7,280 nucleotides of DNA from Burkholderiales bacterium (GTDB lineage Bacteria; Pseudomonadota; Gammaproteobacteria; Burkholderiales; Burkholderiaceae_C): positions 1 to 7,280 of the forward strand of contig CANBSV010000119.1 of assembly GCA_947372225.1 (NCBI GenBank). Direction: 5' to 3'. Under the pieces are notes generated by a model, which was given only the letters and a program-made list of their open reading frames with translations, was not told where the DNA came from and ran no database searches. This document shows positions 5,440-7,280 of the stretch, one piece after another (the first letter of the stretch is position 1; every line of letters begins with the position of its first letter). The position numbers and the translations under genes are program-made.

Positions 5440-6492
5440 ATGACGTTTCGCCTTTTGCCTTTGGCGCTGGCCTGCGCCGCTGCTGCGCTTTCCAGCCTGC
5501 CCGTTCGTGCCGCTGAAGAGATCAACGCCTTGGTGTGGTGCGACCACACCGACGATGCTTTCCTCAAGGGCTTCACCGCCAAGACCGGCATCAAGGTCAA
5601 GGTCAAGGATTACGAAGGCACCGGCACCGCGCTGGCGCTGCTCGAGCAGTCCAAGCCCGGCGACTGGGATGTGTTCGTGGTCGACTCCACTGACGTGCGC
5701 CGCATCGTCGAGCGCGGACTGCTGGCCGAGTTGAACCCGAAGGACTACCCGCTGGCCGACGTGCCTGAGGCGGTGCGCCTGCCCGAATACAACACCGTCA
5801 AGGGCAAGATGTACGCCGTGCCCGAGAAGTTCGGCTACAACGCCATTGCCTTCGACAAGAGCAAGGTCGGCGTCGACAAGGCGCGCGACATCTCCACGCT
5901 GTGGAACCCCGCCTTCAAGGGCAAGATCGCTGTCTACGACTACTACCTGCCGGTGATCGGCCAGGTGGCGGTGGCGCTGGGCAAGGCGCCGCAAACGCTG
6001 TCCGAAGCCGACCTGCCGGCGATCGCCGAAAAGCTCAAGGCGATCCGTGCCAATGCCGCGCTGGTCGGTGACGTGACCACCTCGCAAACCGCGCTGGCCA
6101 CCGGCAAGGTCTGGATGATCGCCGGCGGCGGCGAGTACTCGGTGGCCGGTCTGGCCAAGGAAAAGCCCAACCTCGATTGGGTGCTGCCCGATGTGGGTGG
6201 CATCCGCTGGCAGCAAGCCATCGGCGTGTTTTCGGCGTCCAAGAAGCAAAAGGCCGCCACCCAATTCGTGCAGTACGTGCTGTCGCCCGACGGACAGGCC
6301 AAGCTCGCCACATCGTCGTGCTACTGGGGCATGCCGGCCAACAGCAAAGCTTCTTTGACGGCCGAGCAAAAGAAGATCCTGCGCTGGGACGAGCAGCCGA
6401 AGTTCCTCGCCAAGTCGTATCCGTATCCGTCGCCGACCGAAGCCTTCGACAAGTCCATGCAGGACTTGTGGGCCAAAACGCTGCAGAAGTGA
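5440..6492 (+). CDS. ABC transporter periplasmic substrate-binding protein, PotD-like
   Basis: A 350-aa periplasmic solute-binding protein of the spermidine/putrescine-type family (COG0687-like). Residues 1-24 are a signal peptide: a basic R4, a hydrophobic core LLPLALACAAAALSSL, and a signal peptidase I site PVRA-A. C12 sits in a poor lipobox, so a lipoprotein is less likely. The mature protein starts EINALVWCDHTDDAFLKGF, where PotD has its YNWTEY binding loop; W33 and D35 are candidate ligand contacts. DWDVFVVDSTDV (75-86), MYAVPEKFGYNAIAFDK (124-140) and a DYYLP segment (167-171) follow the lobe-crossing pattern of the family. The polyamine-binding residues of PotD are not clearly conserved, so another solute such as an amino-acid derivative or organic cation is possible. 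The ATG at 5440 is preferred over longer versions because it gives a signal peptide and has GAGGAA upstream. The permease gene begins four bases after its stop. Confidence 0.9.
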   Translation: MTFRLLPLALACAAAALSSLPVRAAEEINALVWCDHTDDAFLKGFTAKTGIKVKVKDYEGTGTALALLEQSKPGDWDVFVVDSTDVRRIVERGLLAELNPKDYPLADVPEAVRLPEYNTVKGKMYAVPEKFGYNAIAFDKSKVGVDKARDISTLWNPAFKGKIAVYDYYLPVIGQVAVALGKAPQTLSEADLPAIAEKLKAIRANAALVGDVTTSQTALATGKVWMIAGGGEYSVAGLAKEKPNLDWVLPDVGGIRWQQAIGVFSASKKQKAATQFVQYVLSPDGQAKLATSSCYWGMPANSKASLTAEQKKILRWDEQPKFLAKSYPYPSPTEAFDKSMQDLWAKTLQK

Positions 6493-6496
6493 CGCT

Positions 6497-7280
6497 GTGA
6501 GAAGCAGCGCCTGGCGCGGTGCGCTGCTGGCCGCGCCGGCGGTGCTGTGGACGTTCGCGTTCTTCGTGCTGCCGTCGTCCGCGATCGCGCTGTGGAGCTT
6601 CTTCCGGCGCGAGGGCGGGGTGCTCGTCACCACGCCCAGCCTCGACAACTACCGCCGCCTGATCGCCGACGACACCTACGCGCTGGCGCTGCAGCACTCG
6701 CTCGAGACCACGCTGCTGGTCACCGCGTTGTCGGTGCTGCTGGCCTACCCGCTGGCCTACGCCATCGCCTACCGCGTGGCGCCACGCTGGCAGCGCGCGG
6801 TGCTGATGCTCGCGGTGCTGCCGTTCTGGACGTCGTACGTGGTGCGTTCGTATGCCTGGCTGCTGGTGCTCGCGCCCGAAGGCGTGATCAACCGTGCGCT
6901 GATGGGCTGGGGCTGGATCGCCGAGCCGCTGGAACTGGCCTTCACGCCCGGCGCCTCGGTGATCGGCTTCGTGCATTTCTTCGTCATGCTGTGCACGCTG
7001 ACCATCTACGCCAGCCTGGTTCGCATCGACCCCAAACTGCGGCTGGCCGCCGCCGATCTGGGCGCCAGTCGCTGGCAGACCTTCTCGCGCATCACGCTGC
7101 CGCTGTCGGCGCCGGGCGCGGCAGCAGGGGCGTTTCTCACCTTCGTGATCACGATCGGGGACTACGTCACGCCGCAGATCCTGGGCGGCAACACCGAGCT
7201 GCTGCTGCCGCAGATGATCCTGATGCAGATCCAGCGCCGCGCCGACATCCCGATGGCCTCGGCGCTGTCGATGGCGATGA
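6497..7280 (+). CDS. ABC transporter inner-membrane permease, PotB-like (partial)
   Basis: The frame is open from a GTG at 6497 to the window end (261 codons) and lacks its C-terminus. It reads as a binding-protein-dependent permease of the PotB/PotC type. Hydrophobic segments lie at about residues 8-35, 68-92, 101-126, 154-172 and 206-222, so five of an expected six membrane spans are seen. The cytoplasmic EAA loop is clear at 184-207 (AAADLGASRW...ITLPLSAPG), with the conserved G189 and the I-x-LP element that docks on the ATPase. YAWLLVLAPEGVIN (119-132) and GDYVTPQILGG (221-231) are typical of PotB-type permeases. The start follows the binding-protein stop by four bases; a weak AGAAG at 6485-6489 is the likely ribosome binding site, and the N-terminus matches a short cytoplasmic tail before span 1. 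A second permease and an ATPase gene probably lie downstream or elsewhere in the operon. Confidence 0.88.
   Translation, partial: MRSSAWRGALLAAPAVLWTFAFFVLPSSAIALWSFFRREGGVLVTTPSLDNYRRLIADDTYALALQHSLETTLLVTALSVLLAYPLAYAIAYRVAPRWQRAVLMLAVLPFWTSYVVRSYAWLLVLAPEGVINRALMGWGWIAEPLELAFTPGASVIGFVHFFVMLCTLTIYASLVRIDPKLRLAAADLGASRWQTFSRITLPLSAPGAAAGAFLTFVITIGDYVTPQILGGNTELLLPQMILMQIQRRADIPMASALSMAM

Noticed and set aside
5266..6648. Long open frame on the - strand (460 codons)
   Set aside because: It is antisense to the binding-protein gene, has low-complexity composition rich in R, G, L and H typical of the reverse frame of GC-rich genes, and shows no family motifs.

Overview
The window reads as chromosomal DNA of a high-GC betaproteobacterium, most likely of the order Burkholderiales (a Rubrivivax/Leptothrix/Comamonadaceae-like organism). 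I infer this from the MinD/MinE ends, the codon use and the NudB / EEP-phosphatase / cardiolipin synthase cluster; I did no database search.

Layout. Positions 1-297 hold the last codons of minD and a complete minE, the end of a minCDE division-site operon. Positions 298-2569 are an accessory-looking glycan block. A 215-base AT-rich spacer carries a good sigma70-like promoter. It leads into an AT-rich gene for an unusual glycosyltransferase-like protein (513-1259, +). A second gene, for a GT4-family glycosyltransferase (1364-2569, -), converges on it. Positions 2665-5272 are a compact + strand cluster: nudB (folate-pathway Nudix hydrolase), an endonuclease/exonuclease/phosphatase-family gene (like E. 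coli ybhP) and a two-HKD phospholipase-D-type cardiolipin synthase (clsB-like). The nudB and EEP genes overlap by one base, and cls follows 23 bases later. After a 167-base leader with hairpins, 5440-7280 starts an ABC uptake operon: a PotD-like periplasmic binding protein followed after 4 bases by a PotB-like inner-membrane permease that runs off the window.

How the genes work together. MinD/MinE place the septum. The EEP-cls pair acts on membrane phospholipid (cardiolipin). NudB supplies a step in tetrahydrofolate synthesis. The ABC operon imports a small, probably cationic or carboxylated solute whose identity cannot be fixed from sequence. The two glycosyltransferases look like additions to a surface-polysaccharide repertoire rather than part of either neighbouring operon.

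I did not find a clearly novel system. The least ordinary parts are the AT-rich glycosyltransferase-like gene with its own promoter, and the terminator-like structure just ahead of the TTG-started nudB. No tRNA, rRNA, CRISPR array, transposase or integrase was seen.
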